Assembly: GCA_021783515.1 (NCBI GenBank)
Contig: JAJXTV010000007.1
Location: 1 to 64,000 of the forward strand
Direction: 5' to 3'
DNA from: Nitrospirota bacterium
GTDB lineage: Bacteria > Nitrospirota > Thermodesulfovibrionia > Thermodesulfovibrionales > UBA6898
DNA: 64,000 bases
Every line of letters begins with the position of its first letter. Position 1 is the stretch's first letter. The position numbers and the translations under genes were made by a program. Positions 15,461 through 24,519 of this stretch are shown here, piece after piece. Under the pieces are notes generated by a model. The model saw only the letters and a program-made list of their open reading frames with translations, was not told the origin of the DNA and made no database searches.

Positions 15461-17068
15461 ATGGCAGAAACGATCGCGATAAGGAAACTGACGTCCCTGG
15501 CCGCCGGGTCGGGCCAACGGGCGAAACGCATCGGCTCGTCCCTTCTCAGGGTGCTGACGTTCAGTGCGGCGGACGACCTGATCTTTCCCCAAAATAACCT
15601 TTCCGTATCGATCGAACGGGGAGGACTCTCGATCGCATACGGATCACGGTTCCTCTCCGGAGTCTCGGTCAGAAAAACCAAAGAAATCACCCTGGAGGAA
15701 GACAGATACCCTCACCCGGATGAAACGGCGACCTCCGTCGCCCTTGCGGTCAATGAATTCGGGGCGCCGCGAAGCAATCTGACCCTGAGCATCCCCAAGG
15801 CATGGACGATTATAAAGACGGCCGAGTTCCCCGCGACGGTGAAAGAGAACCTTGCCGCGGTAGTCTCCTATGAACTGGACAGGCTCACCCCTTTCACACC
15901 CGGAGACGCTTTTTTCGATTTCCGGCTTCTTTCAGAGAGGGACGGGAAGGTCGTCGTCCTTATCCTGGCGGCAAAGGCGGACGTGATCCAGCCTTATCTC
16001 TCCGGTCTGACCGAGCGCGGGATTACAGTCGGAAGCCTTTCGGTCAATCTTCTGGGATTCGGGACGCTCTGCCGCGGCATGAAAAATATGGCCGGGACGG
16101 TCTTCGTGAAGGCGGACGACAAGGAATACGAAGGCGCCTGGTTCTCCGGCGGGACCGTAACCCGGGTTTTTTCCGGCTCTTTTCAGTCTTCGGAGCCAAA
16201 TGTCAGGGCCGACGCCGTGGCGTCTGAAATCAAATCGCTTCTCGATGCGGCAAAGACAGAGGGCCGCTCCCCGGGTGTTGCCGTCTATTTAAGGGGGACA
16301 GAACCTGCGCTCCCGGAACTGCTGAAGGTGCGCATCCCGGCGCCGCTGACGTTCCTTCGTCCGGCGGACACCGGGCTGAAGTTCCTGGGAGACGCCACAA
16401 AGGGGACGGCCTTTTCGGCAGTGGGGGCAATGGCTGACTCACTTCAGACCAGGGAGCGTGGGCCCAATCTTCTCACCGGGGGGGTATATAAGGAACAAAA
16501 GCCGCCGGTGGCGGTCACTGTGGTCCTTGTCGTTGCGATCATCGCCGCGTTTGCAGCCTATCTCGTTGCGCCGCTTCGCGTCGAGGAGAAAAGACTTGCC
16601 GGGATTTCGCGGCAGATATCCGCAACCCGTGACGGCGTGAAGAAAGTCGAGGCGCTGAAAAAGGAAGTCGACCTGCTGAGTGCCGAGATCGAATCGATCA
16701 GGAAATTCAAGGAGGGCAGACCTCTCGACCTGAACTTGCTCAAGGAACTTACGACGGTACTGCCGAAAAACACCTGGCTGACCCGCTGCCGGATCACCGA
16801 GACGGGCGTCGACATAGAAGGATATGCCGCGTCGGCGACAGAACTGCTGCCTAAGCTCGAGGCGTCGCCGTATTTCAAAAAGGTCGAGTTCGCGTCTTCG
16901 ACATTCAGGGACGTCAGAATGAATGCGGACAGGTTTGTCATCAGGATGGAGATCGAAGGCGCGAAGAAACTCGAAGAGCCTGCGAAGAAGCCGGGGGAGT
17001 CCGCGCCCGTACCGGCTGCCGGCCTGAAGAAAACGGAAGGACGGGGGCCCAAGAATGAAAAAAAATAA
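15461..17068 (+). CDS. gspL: GspL-like protein with PilM-type and PilN-type halves
   Basis: About 535 residues. Residues 35-330 form an actin-like PilM/GspL cytoplasmic domain (SVSIERGGLSIAYG, LDRLTPFTPGDAFFDFRLL). A single membrane segment lies near 350-370 (VTVVLVVAIIAAFAAYL). A coiled-coil region and a PilN-like periplasmic domain (ELTTVLPKNTWLTRCRI) follow. GspL recruits GspE to the membrane and links it to GspM and GspC. ATG 15461 lies 4 bases after the gspK stop; the C-terminal Lys/Pro-rich tail overlaps gspM by 14 bases. Confidence 0.88.
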   Translation: MAETIAIRKLTSLAAGSGQRAKRIGSSLLRVLTFSAADDLIFPQNNLSVSIERGGLSIAYGSRFLSGVSVRKTKEITLEEDRYPHPDETATSVALAVNEFGAPRSNLTLSIPKAWTIIKTAEFPATVKENLAAVVSYELDRLTPFTPGDAFFDFRLLSERDGKVVVLILAAKADVIQPYLSGLTERGITVGSLSVNLLGFGTLCRGMKNMAGTVFVKADDKEYEGAWFSGGTVTRVFSGSFQSSEPNVRADAVASEIKSLLDAAKTEGRSPGVAVYLRGTEPALPELLKVRIPAPLTFLRPADTGLKFLGDATKGTAFSAVGAMADSLQTRERGPNLLTGGVYKEQKPPVAVTVVLVVAIIAAFAAYLVAPLRVEEKRLAGISRQISATRDGVKKVEALKKEVDLLSAEIESIRKFKEGRPLDLNLLKELTTVLPKNTWLTRCRITETGVDIEGYAASATELLPKLEASPYFKKVEFASSTFRDVRMNADRFVIRMEIEGAKKLEEPAKKPGESAPVPAAGLKKTEGRGPKNEKK

Positions 17069-17606
17069 AACGCTGATCATTTCCCTGCCGTTCCTCGCGG
17101 CGCTTCTTCTTTACGGCGCGTACCAGTACGGTTACGTGAAAATCAGGACCGACGTCGACTCACTGAAAGAAGAGCAGACAGCGAAGACGAAGCTGCTTGA
17201 AAAGTCGGTCGCCCTCATCGCCGAAAAACCACTCCTCGAGAAACGGCTTGCCGCGCTGAAGGCGGAGAAAGAGGCCGACAGGACGAAGCTGATCGAGGGG
17301 CAGACGCTGTCTCTGTCGGCAGCCACGCTCCAGGAAACGATCAAGGGCATCGTCACGGGACGCGGCGGGTCTATTTCGAGCGAGCGGGTCGGGAAACCGG
17401 AAGACTACGGGAATTTCAAGATCATCACCGTCAGCATCGACGCGGTGCTGCCCGATGCCAGGGCTCTCAGCGACATCCTCTACTCGATAGAGACGAGGAC
17501 CCCTTATCTCGTCGTGAAGGAACTCGACACACGGGTGAGGAACTACCGGGACCCGAGGGACCTGACGGTCAAACTCGATGTCTCAGCCCTTACGAGCGGG
17601 AAATAA
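17055..17606 (+). CDS. gspM: GspM/PilO-like secretion protein
   Basis: 183 residues. It has a short cytoplasmic N-terminus, one membrane helix (LIISLPFLAALLLYGAYQYG), a coiled coil with ALKAEKEADRTK, and a ferredoxin-like periplasmic domain ending VKELDTRVRNYRDPRDLTVK. It is expected to pair with GspL in the inner-membrane platform. It overlaps the end of gspL by 14 bases. Sequence similarity in this family is low, so the call rests largely on topology and gene order. Confidence 0.8.
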   Translation: MKKNKTLIISLPFLAALLLYGAYQYGYVKIRTDVDSLKEEQTAKTKLLEKSVALIAEKPLLEKRLAALKAEKEADRTKLIEGQTLSLSAATLQETIKGIVTGRGGSISSERVGKPEDYGNFKIITVSIDAVLPDARALSDILYSIETRTPYLVVKELDTRVRNYRDPRDLTVKLDVSALTSGK

Positions 17607-17607
17607 G

Positions 17608-18363
17608 ATGCGGAAGGCGCGGCGGATACTCCGAAACCTCAACGTAATAAACGTGATTCTCGCGGGAGGGTTCCTTCTGCTCCTTACCTATGCCGTACTG
17701 CCCACATTCGGCAGGCAGGCAAAGATCACCCTGTCTCCCCCGAAAAGCCGGCCCGCGGCAGCCGGCCCCGCGGCCGAAAAGCCTGCAGAGCCCAAGACCG
17801 TCTCGCCCGCCGACTATGTCGTGATCGCGGACCAGAACCTCTTTCACCCCGACAGGAAGATCCCGGTAGAAAAGAAGGAAGTCGCGGCCCTTCCGACTCC
17901 GGAATTCGTGCTATACGGCACACTGCTGACGGACGACCTGAAGATCGCGTACATGGAGGACAAGAAGGCGCCCCAAAATAGCCCCACAAGGGGAAAGAAA
18001 CAGATCCCTGTCAAACTCGGCGAGCCGCTCAGCGGTTTTATTCTGAAGGAAATAGACAAAGATAAGGTGGTCATGGTCAGGGGTGACGAGAAGGTCGTCG
18101 TCTATCTGAACGATGCCGCAAGGCCGAAGACGCGGGAGACGGCGGCCGCAGCGCCCGTTGCCGCTCAGGCCCCTGCCGGCGCCCGCATGCCGCAGCCGCT
18201 TCTCGCCACCCCGGCCCAGCCGTCTCCAGCCGTATCGCAGGGGGCTGCACAATCGCGCGTACAGGATAACACCGATAGGGCCGCCGCAAGGCGGGCAGCG
18301 ATAGAGCAAAGACGAAGAACGTACCAGCAGGACAGGGGCGGCCTTTTCCGCAACGGGCAGTGA
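17608..18363 (+). CDS. gspC: GspC/PilP-like secretion protein
   Basis: 251 residues. One N-terminal membrane helix (VINVILAGGFLLLLTYAVL) is followed by a Pro/Ala linker and the homology region: DQNLFHPDRKI, FVLYGTLLTDDLKIAYMED, KLGEPLSGFILKEIDKDKVV. That region binds the N0 domain of the secretin in known systems. No PDZ domain follows; instead there is a Pro/Ala/Gln-rich tail. ATG 17608 is the first Met after the gspM stop. It is the last gene of the operon and convergent with a GNAT gene. Confidence 0.82.
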   Translation: MRKARRILRNLNVINVILAGGFLLLLTYAVLPTFGRQAKITLSPPKSRPAAAGPAAEKPAEPKTVSPADYVVIADQNLFHPDRKIPVEKKEVAALPTPEFVLYGTLLTDDLKIAYMEDKKAPQNSPTRGKKQIPVKLGEPLSGFILKEIDKDKVVMVRGDEKVVVYLNDAARPKTRETAAAAPVAAQAPAGARMPQPLLATPAQPSPAVSQGAAQSRVQDNTDRAAARRAAIEQRRRTYQQDRGGLFRNGQ

Positions 18364-18383
18364 TGGTTTCCCGCCGTTGACGG

Positions 18384-19355
18384 CTACAGGAAATCGGTAT
18401 CCCCCATGGTATAGAAAAATTTCCCCTTCATCTCTTCTTTCTTCATATACCCTTCAATAGTAGATCGCGGGATGGACGTACCGGCAGGGTTTACTGAAAA
18501 TCCTGCGCGGATGATCCGGTCACGAAGATAATCAGGCAGCCAGAAGACGAGCCTCTTCACTCCGGCGGTATACGCATAATTGTCGACCTTCTGAAAGAGT
18601 GCGGCCAGCAGATCCAGAGGACAAACGAAATCGATAAGCAGCATCCTGTCCTTATCCCTCCTCACGACCGCGAGTCCGGTGAGTGCCATTTCCCAGCGTT
18701 TCTTAAGGCCCCAGAGTTCATAGGAGAAAAAGGGATGCTTTTGGTATCGCCACCTCAGGTACCGACTGTCTCTGATTAACGTCAGATGAAACCCGCCCTT
18801 TAATTGTTCCCACAGCGCGTCAATCCTGCGGTCATCATATCTCAGGGGGAAAAATCTATATGCGTAGCGGTTCAGATTGTTATGAAATTGCACGTCCTTG
18901 CCGGCTTCGAACACGTCTTCCACCTTCTCATAGAGGCCGAGCTTCTCAGGCAGGCGGAAGGCCCTTTCATTAGGAAACCCATAGCCCAAAACAATCCCAT
19001 GTCGCACTGCTTCAGTAGGGCCTATCGTGGCAAGATCCCGGAAAAGACGTATCCCCCTGAACCTCGGATGGGTCATGACATCGCCTATGGAGATTCCCGA
19101 AATCTCCCTCCCGCGGTGAACTGCGCGCTGGACCATACATCCGTAGTGGCCGACAATTTCTCCCGAAGCGTTCTTTGCCACCGACGAGTATACGCTCCGT
19201 TCTCCCTCCCCCGTATATTTCCACATCCATTCCTCACGCGACATCTTCCTGCCGAAGACTTTTTCGAAGAGTTCCGTGATGCCGGCTTCATCACCCTTTT
19301 CATAGAGGCAGGCCTTGACTGCTGAGGGTCCGGTTTCCTTGATGGGATCTGTCAT
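18384..19355 (-). CDS. GNAT-fold acyltransferase-like protein
   Basis: 323 residues resembling two-domain N-acyltransferases found in capsule and exopolysaccharide loci. Residues about 30-130 contain GEIVGHYGCMVQRAV and an MTHPRFRGIRLFRDL segment like the acetyl-CoA pyrophosphate loop. RYLRWRYQKHPFFSYELW near residue 200 is the YLxWRY signature of the second domain. The likely role is acylation of a surface sugar, but the substrate is unknown. A TGCTACACT -10-like box and AAAGG lie just before the ATG. It lies downstream of the polysaccharide ABC exporter. Confidence 0.7.
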   Translation of the reverse strand: MTDPIKETGPSAVKACLYEKGDEAGITELFEKVFGRKMSREEWMWKYTGEGERSVYSSVAKNASGEIVGHYGCMVQRAVHRGREISGISIGDVMTHPRFRGIRLFRDLATIGPTEAVRHGIVLGYGFPNERAFRLPEKLGLYEKVEDVFEAGKDVQFHNNLNRYAYRFFPLRYDDRRIDALWEQLKGGFHLTLIRDSRYLRWRYQKHPFFSYELWGLKKRWEMALTGLAVVRRDKDRMLLIDFVCPLDLLAALFQKVDNYAYTAGVKRLVFWLPDYLRDRIIRAGFSVNPAGTSIPRSTIEGYMKKEEMKGKFFYTMGDTDFL

Positions 19356-19449
19356 ATACCTTTAGTGTAGCAAACAACCGGAGCATTCATTGCCGGGATG
19401 ATGCACTGTGCCATCTGCGCGAAATGTGCGCCGATAGCCGCCTCCCCCG

Positions 19450-20616
19450 TCACATTATCCATTTATACGGCAAATTGACGAATCCCGGCTCGATGCTTTC
19501 CTTCGGCACGGTAAACGGCTCCGTCGCTTTTGTGTCATACTTATGAACAAAATTTTCATCCATCACGTGTATCCGCAGATAAAACGTGCCCTCCTTCAGC
19601 TGAAGCGACGGGAAACAAAGGGTGACCTTACTGTTGCCGTAAAGCAGCTTGTGGGCATCCGTCCCAATCCCCAGAATCCTCAGCTCATCTATCCTGAAGA
19701 GAACGGCAGCCAACCGGTAGGGGACGGAATCGTCCAATGACACTATCTCCATCTCGACGGTCAGATCGTCGCCGCTCCTCACCGTTGCGCTCGGCGTCAG
19801 GATCAGGCTGTGTATCGCGACGATGGCGGTGTCATGCGATTTTACCGGGACCCTGGGGGCGGCCTCCACTTTCTTGTCGGCTTCTTTCTTAAGCTGATAC
19901 GTCTCATACGCCTGCGTCACCTCGCTGGCAGGACCGTCCATCTCCAGATGGCCGTTTTTTAGCCATATCACCCTGTCGCAGAGCCTGTTGATATAGTACA
20001 AGCTGTGGGAACAAAAAACGATCGTATTGCCCTTTTCTTTAATTGACAGGATCTTGTCCGTGCTTTTCTTCTGAAAATAGAGGTCCCCCACGGAGAGCGC
20101 CTCATCGACAACCAGGATGTCGGGCTGCACAGCCATCGCAACGGCAAACGCCAGACGAACATGCATCCCGGACGAATATGTCTTGAGAGGATAATTGATA
20201 TGTTCCCCGATTTCCGCAAAGGAAACCACCTCCTCGACCCTTTTCTTCATCTCGGAAGAGGGTATCCCCAGGAGAGAGCCGTAAAAATAGATGTTGTCGA
20301 TCCCCGAAAACTCAGGATGAAATCCCGAGCCAAGCTCCAAAAGGGAAGAGACCATGCCGTCGATAACGACCTCCCCGCTCGTAGGTCTGAGGGTCTTCGA
20401 TATGATCTTGAGAAGGGTCGACTTTCCGGCGCCGTTTTCCCCCACGACGCCGAGGGTCTCCCCCTTCCTGACCCTGATAGTGAGACCATTCAGCGCAATA
20501 AATTCCTTGTGGTTCCTTCCGCGCGAGAGCATCTCCCTGAGTCTGTCTATCGGCCGCTGGTACAGCCGATAGACCTTGCTCACATCCCTTATGTCGATCG
20601 CCACGCCTTCAACCAT
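19450..20616 (-). CDS. wzt: Polysaccharide ABC exporter ATPase with Wzt C-terminal domain
   Basis: 388 residues. The ATPase domain (1-240) has GVVGENGAGKSTLLKII (Walker A), YSSGMHVRLAFAVAM (signature motif in the polysaccharide-exporter form) and DILVVDEALSVGD (Walker B). The C-terminal domain (about 265-388) is a beta-sandwich of the Wzt-C type, which in O9a/O12 systems recognises the capped end of the glycan. It energises export of an undecaprenyl-linked polysaccharide. Its ATG overlaps the stop of the permease gene (ATGA). Confidence 0.92.
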   Translation of the reverse strand: MVEGVAIDIRDVSKVYRLYQRPIDRLREMLSRGRNHKEFIALNGLTIRVRKGETLGVVGENGAGKSTLLKIISKTLRPTSGEVVIDGMVSSLLELGSGFHPEFSGIDNIYFYGSLLGIPSSEMKKRVEEVVSFAEIGEHINYPLKTYSSGMHVRLAFAVAMAVQPDILVVDEALSVGDLYFQKKSTDKILSIKEKGNTIVFCSHSLYYINRLCDRVIWLKNGHLEMDGPASEVTQAYETYQLKKEADKKVEAAPRVPVKSHDTAIVAIHSLILTPSATVRSGDDLTVEMEIVSLDDSVPYRLAAVLFRIDELRILGIGTDAHKLLYGNSKVTLCFPSLQLKEGTFYLRIHVMDENFVHKYDTKATEPFTVPKESIEPGFVNLPYKWIM

Positions 20617-21383
20617 CAGAGTATGTCGGCAAATCCCTCATTCAGTCTCAGAAACACCTTTACCCCAAGGAACAAGAACAACCCGGAACATAAGACCATC
20701 GCCCCCATATACCACCCTCCGGGGAGCGTGCCGTCGAATACTACCTTGTGGTAGGCCTCGACATAGAGCGTGACGGGGTTCAGATAGGTAAGCCCCCTGT
20801 AGGCCTCCGGAATAGCGTCCATGCTGTAAAGAATGGGGGACAGGAAGAACATTCCCTGGAGCAGATACCCAAGGATCTGCTGGAGGTCTCTTATGTAGGG
20901 GATAATTGCGGCAAGCAACATCCCGAGCCCTAGCGAAAAAAGAAGTTGCAGAAAAAGGACAGGCACAATAAGAATAATGGACAGGTGCAGGAACCCCGAA
21001 AAGGCATAGGCGACGATAAATAAGGCGACCCCCACCATGCTCTGCACATAGCAGGAAAGGGTAATCGATATCGGCAGTATGATCACGGGGAACGGGACTT
21101 TCTTGACCAGATCGGCATTCTCGATCATCGTCATCCCAGACCTGACTATGCTCTCGGATATGGCGATCCAAAAGAAATAGGTCGAAAGAAGAAAAAGCAC
21201 ATAGGGCATATTCGCTCCGGAGTGGGGCCTTACCCGCATCACTGTCGAAAAAACAAACCAGTACAACAGTATCTGGAAAAGGGGCATGATAACGGTCCAG
21301 ATGATTCCCAGCCCCGAGCCGGCATATCTGGATTTTATATCTTTTATCAGGAAATACTTTACGAGGTTAAGCCAATTTACCAT
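20616..21383 (-). CDS. wzm: Polysaccharide ABC exporter permease
   Basis: 255 residues with six predicted membrane segments of the ABC-2 family. The start SRYAGSGLGIIWTVIMPLFQ and the internal VLFLLSTYFFWIAISES are typical of Wzm/TagG proteins. It forms the membrane channel with the downstream ATPase. The minus-strand extended -10 TGGTATAAT lies 8 bases before the ATG. It is divergent from the sulfotransferase genes. Confidence 0.92.
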   Translation of the reverse strand: MVNWLNLVKYFLIKDIKSRYAGSGLGIIWTVIMPLFQILLYWFVFSTVMRVRPHSGANMPYVLFLLSTYFFWIAISESIVRSGMTMIENADLVKKVPFPVIILPISITLSCYVQSMVGVALFIVAYAFSGFLHLSIILIVPVLFLQLLFSLGLGMLLAAIIPYIRDLQQILGYLLQGMFFLSPILYSMDAIPEAYRGLTYLNPVTLYVEAYHKVVFDGTLPGGWYMGAMVLCSGLFLFLGVKVFLRLNEGFADIL

Positions 21384-21391
21384 TGACGATT

Positions 21392-21397
21392 ATTATA
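21392..21397 (-). promoter_or_regulatory. Extended -10 promoter of wzm
   Basis: On the minus strand TGGTATAAT ends 8 bases before ATG 21383. The predicted transcript would have a leader of at most one or two bases, and there is no Shine-Dalgarno. The rest of 21384-21709 is an AT/GC-mixed divergent spacer with no recognised riboswitch. Confidence 0.5.
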
Positions 21398-21709
21398 CCA
21401 CTATTGATACGGCGATTTTTTTGGCGGGGCGATGCTCATTTTTGCGGGATTCTTGCCGTTATACGTGTATCTCCGGAGCGGGAGGGGTATACTTCGGCCG
21501 TCTGCGCAAGGCGAGTAACGTACCGGGACATACTATTCAGGAAGCGGCGCCGGCGGCAATACCCACAGCGGGCATGTTTACTTTTTCTCCGGGCACATGC
21601 TAAATTTAAGATATGCGGGGGCGGCAAGCGATTTCACCGGCAATTTTTTCACATCATGCAGGGCGTCTTTTTTCCCCGCACCGGCTGACGGGATAAGAAG
21701 ACTCCGCGA

Positions 21710-22681
21710 ATGTCTATCTATCCGGCGTTCATCGGAGGGTTCCGCAGCGGATCCACCCTCCTCGTTAATTATCTCGGTCTCCATCCGTCCGTCTCTGCGA
21801 TCTATGAGACAAAATTTCTGGCGGACCTGCTTCGCATCACTCGCCTGCTTCTGGATGAAGACGGGAGAGGGCAACGAGAGCTCGTCATGCTGGCCGACTG
21901 GATCGGGGATCCGGCCCTTTCCCGGGAGAACGCGATAGAGTTTCTCATTCAAAGGTCACTGGAAGATATATCGCTGACCCAGAAAGTCCTGGAGGGCTCA
22001 GTCCCGGACGGCAAGGCACCCCACGAGCGCTATGCCCTGGGATCAAACCATATCCTCTGGACAGCACCGGAGGCCATGGAAGCGATCGGGCCGTTTCTGG
22101 AGGAGGTGCGTTCCGGCGGGAGGCCGGGCATGCTCCTGCCGGCTCTTGCCTCGGGGATGCATGAACTCTTCTCGCTGCACGCGGGCCGCGAAGGCAAGCG
22201 TTACTGGATAAACAAGACGCCCGAAATTCTGCGGTTTATTCCGGAGCTCTGCCGGATGCTGGGGCGGGTTCGTTTCATCCATCTCATCCGGGATGGACGG
22301 GATGTGGTGTATTCTTCGGCGGGGCTGAACTGGTGGACTGTCGCTGCGGGGGCGAAATGGTGGAAGATATTTGTCGAGGATGTACGGGCGGAGGCGCCCC
22401 ATCACCGCAATGACTATCGCGAGATGAGGTATGAGGAATTCGTCGCCGACCATGCCGGCAGCCTTCGGAAAGTGCTCGGTTTCCTGGAAATAGAGGGGGA
22501 TCCCGAGGAGATCATCCGGGCTCAGGAACGGCATGCGCCGGGCAGCACAAGCGCCGCCGAGGCGCTGCAGCGGGAGGGCCGATGGCGCTCCGGGATGTCG
22601 TACGGCGACAGGGATGTTTTCAAGACGGTAGCGAATGATCTGCTGGTCTCCCTTGGGTATGAAAAAAATGCTGATTGGTAG
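21710..22681 (+). CDS. PAPS-dependent sulfotransferase
   Basis: 323 residues. The 5'-phosphosulfate-binding loop is IGGFRSGSTLLVNYL near residue 8, and the 3'-phosphate-binding segment is RFIHLIRDGRDVVYSS near residue 185, including the RDGRDV signature of sulfotransferase family 3 (PF13469-like). It transfers sulfate from PAPS, most likely to a surface glycan given the exporter next door. PAPS could come from the cysC product at 2571-3200. An AAGAAG box about 10 bases upstream supports ATG 21710. Confidence 0.85.
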   Translation: MSIYPAFIGGFRSGSTLLVNYLGLHPSVSAIYETKFLADLLRITRLLLDEDGRGQRELVMLADWIGDPALSRENAIEFLIQRSLEDISLTQKVLEGSVPDGKAPHERYALGSNHILWTAPEAMEAIGPFLEEVRSGGRPGMLLPALASGMHELFSLHAGREGKRYWINKTPEILRFIPELCRMLGRVRFIHLIRDGRDVVYSSAGLNWWTVAAGAKWWKIFVEDVRAEAPHHRNDYREMRYEEFVADHAGSLRKVLGFLEIEGDPEEIIRAQERHAPGSTSAAEALQREGRWRSGMSYGDRDVFKTVANDLLVSLGYEKNADW

Positions 22682-22765
22682 ACGAAAGGGTCGTCTGGGG
22701 CATGGTGTCGCCCCACTGGGGACGGGGAGCCGGACTCATGGCGCCCCATGCCGGGAAGAGGAGTT

Positions 22766-23611
22766 ATGATAAATAGCAATCCCGGGCAGGCGCCGGGGAA
22801 ACCTGAGAAAATTTTGATAGTCGGAAACGGCAAGTCAGGGACGACCGCTCTTTATTTCAGGATCAAGAAGTCTCTCCCGGGGGAAGTGGCCGGCTTTTTC
22901 GAGCCTTCCTGCTTTGAGGAAATAGAAAAGGGCCCGCCTCAGGCCCGCCTCACGATTGCGAAGGTCCTGCTGCCCGTCGAGGGAGGATTTCTTGAGCAGC
23001 TCTCCGCCTTTTTTGACAAGAAGATACTGATCGTCAGGGACCCGCGTGATATAATCGTCAGCTCCCTTCTTTATACGGGGGCGTACGAAGTTATGTGGAA
23101 GAAAGGCGCCGGGGAGATACGGGGATGCCTGGACCTTTTGAAAGCAAAAGAGTCCGATCCCCTTTCATTACCGGTGACCTCCTTGCTGCAGCGTTTGCTG
23201 GACAGGCCGGACCTGAAGGGATATGCAGACTGGATCTCGCAGCGCGTGTCGTTTACCGTCCGGTTATCGGAAGACCCCTCCTTTTTCCTCTTCAGGTATG
23301 AAGAGCTCATCTCGGACTCACTCCGTCCACTCGAGAATTACCTCGGATTTCCGCTGACCACCGATACGGAGATCGACAAGGAATTCTCGCGTGTCGTCCG
23401 GACGAAGAAAAGCGCATCCTGGAGGGATTGGTTTTTGGAGGAGGACATGCGTTTTTTCAGGCCGCTTTTCCAGGAATTCCTCGAAAGGTTCGGCTATGAT
23501 ACGGAATGGACATTACACGAATGCCGGCGAATATTTCCCCGACATTCGTCCGAGTATTTCAGAAAGGTGATCAATGAGAGAAGGTCTCGGGAGGGATTGT
23601 CGCAAATATGA
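22766..23611 (+). CDS. Second sulfotransferase-like protein
   Basis: About 281 residues. ILIVGNGKSGTTALYFRI gives the PAPS 5'-phosphosulfate loop (KSGTT) and KKILIVRDPRDIIVSSLLY the RDPRD 3'-phosphate motif. YADWISQRVSFTV and FRYEELISD complete the pattern. ATG 22766 follows AGAGGAG; an upstream in-frame ATG at 22748 is less well placed. It is distinct from the preceding sulfotransferase rather than a recent duplicate, suggesting a second acceptor position. It is co-directional and probably co-transcribed. Confidence 0.82.
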   Translation: MINSNPGQAPGKPEKILIVGNGKSGTTALYFRIKKSLPGEVAGFFEPSCFEEIEKGPPQARLTIAKVLLPVEGGFLEQLSAFFDKKILIVRDPRDIIVSSLLYTGAYEVMWKKGAGEIRGCLDLLKAKESDPLSLPVTSLLQRLLDRPDLKGYADWISQRVSFTVRLSEDPSFFLFRYEELISDSLRPLENYLGFPLTTDTEIDKEFSRVVRTKKSASWRDWFLEEDMRFFRPLFQEFLERFGYDTEWTLHECRRIFPRHSSEYFRKVINERRSREGLSQI

Positions 23612-23656
23612 GTCCGGTGTTGCGGGAAATACCATGGGGGAGGAGTTTAAGCTGAA

Positions 23657-24379
23657 TTGACGGACTTCGGACTTCCCAGGTGTGAGAGGGCCTTGGTCCT
23701 TTCCCCTCACCCTGACGATGAGGCACTCGGGCCGGGCGGAACGATACTGCGGCTCAACGCCGCAGGCGCAGTGTCCCGCGTCGTCTTTCTCACCGACGGG
23801 GAGAGATTATACGGCGATCCGAACCCTGAGGTGGCGGAAAAGAGAAGGGACGAGGGGGTGCGATCTTCAGCCTTACTCGGCTGCCGGGAGCCCTTCTTCC
23901 TCGGCTTTCCGGACGGCAGATTGGCTTCCTGCACACAAGAGGTTTGCCGGCGGTTGTCCGGTATTATCGCGGAGGAAAGACCCGATATCGTCTTTGCTCC
24001 TTCACCGATCGATCATCATCCGGATCATATCGCCACGGCCGGCGCCGCGCTGTCGTTGCTGGAGAGTGAAGGGGGCCTCAGACTGGCCTTTTACGAGGTA
24101 TATTCGACGCTGCGCTTTACCCATCTCATTGAGGTGACCGATGTCGTTGAAAGGAAAAAAGAGGCCATCCTCACCTACCGGACCAGCCTTTACGGGAATC
24201 CCCACTTATATCTGCGCGCAGCACTCGGCCTCAACGCGCACAGGGCATTGTTCGTCCAGAGCGAGGGATTTTACGAAGCGCTGTACATTGTCGAAAATAC
24301 CGGGGAAGCCGACACGCTGCCCGACCGTCTCTGCTATAAAGACCTGCAGCCCGGCCGGGTGCAAAAGGCAACGGAGTAA
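23657..24379 (+). CDS. PIG-L family deacetylase
   Basis: 240 residues of the LmbE/PIG-L zinc deacetylase fold. The zinc motifs are SPHPDDEALGPGG near residue 16 and HHPDHIATA near residue 115. Members remove N-acetyl groups from N-acetylglucosamine-type sugars. In this locus it probably edits a glycan precursor before export or sulfation (inference). No ATG or GTG starts the domain; TTG 23657 is used, with GGGGAGGAG 11 bases upstream. A strong terminator follows. Confidence 0.85.
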   Translation: MTDFGLPRCERALVLSPHPDDEALGPGGTILRLNAAGAVSRVVFLTDGERLYGDPNPEVAEKRRDEGVRSSALLGCREPFFLGFPDGRLASCTQEVCRRLSGIIAEERPDIVFAPSPIDHHPDHIATAGAALSLLESEGGLRLAFYEVYSTLRFTHLIEVTDVVERKKEAILTYRTSLYGNPHLYLRAALGLNAHRALFVQSEGFYEALYIVENTGEADTLPDRLCYKDLQPGRVQKATE

Positions 24380-24465
24380 CGCCGGGCTTCGTTTTCCCCC
24401 GGGCGGGGCGTCAGCCGCATCGCCCTCCGTTGCGGACCCTGAGCTCACCCCGCTCCCGAAAATTC

Positions 24466-24494
24466 AAAAGGGGCGTCTTAACGCCCCTTTTTTT
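24466..24494. terminator. Intrinsic terminator between convergent genes
   Basis: AAAAGGGGCGT and ACGCCCCTTTT form an 11-bp perfect stem with a CTTA loop followed by seven T on the plus strand. It ends the sulfotransferase/deacetylase transcript, and the A/T symmetry could also serve the minus-strand foldase gene. Confidence 0.9.
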
Positions 24495-24519
24495 GAGAGG
24501 GCTGCTTCCGGCTGGGGGA

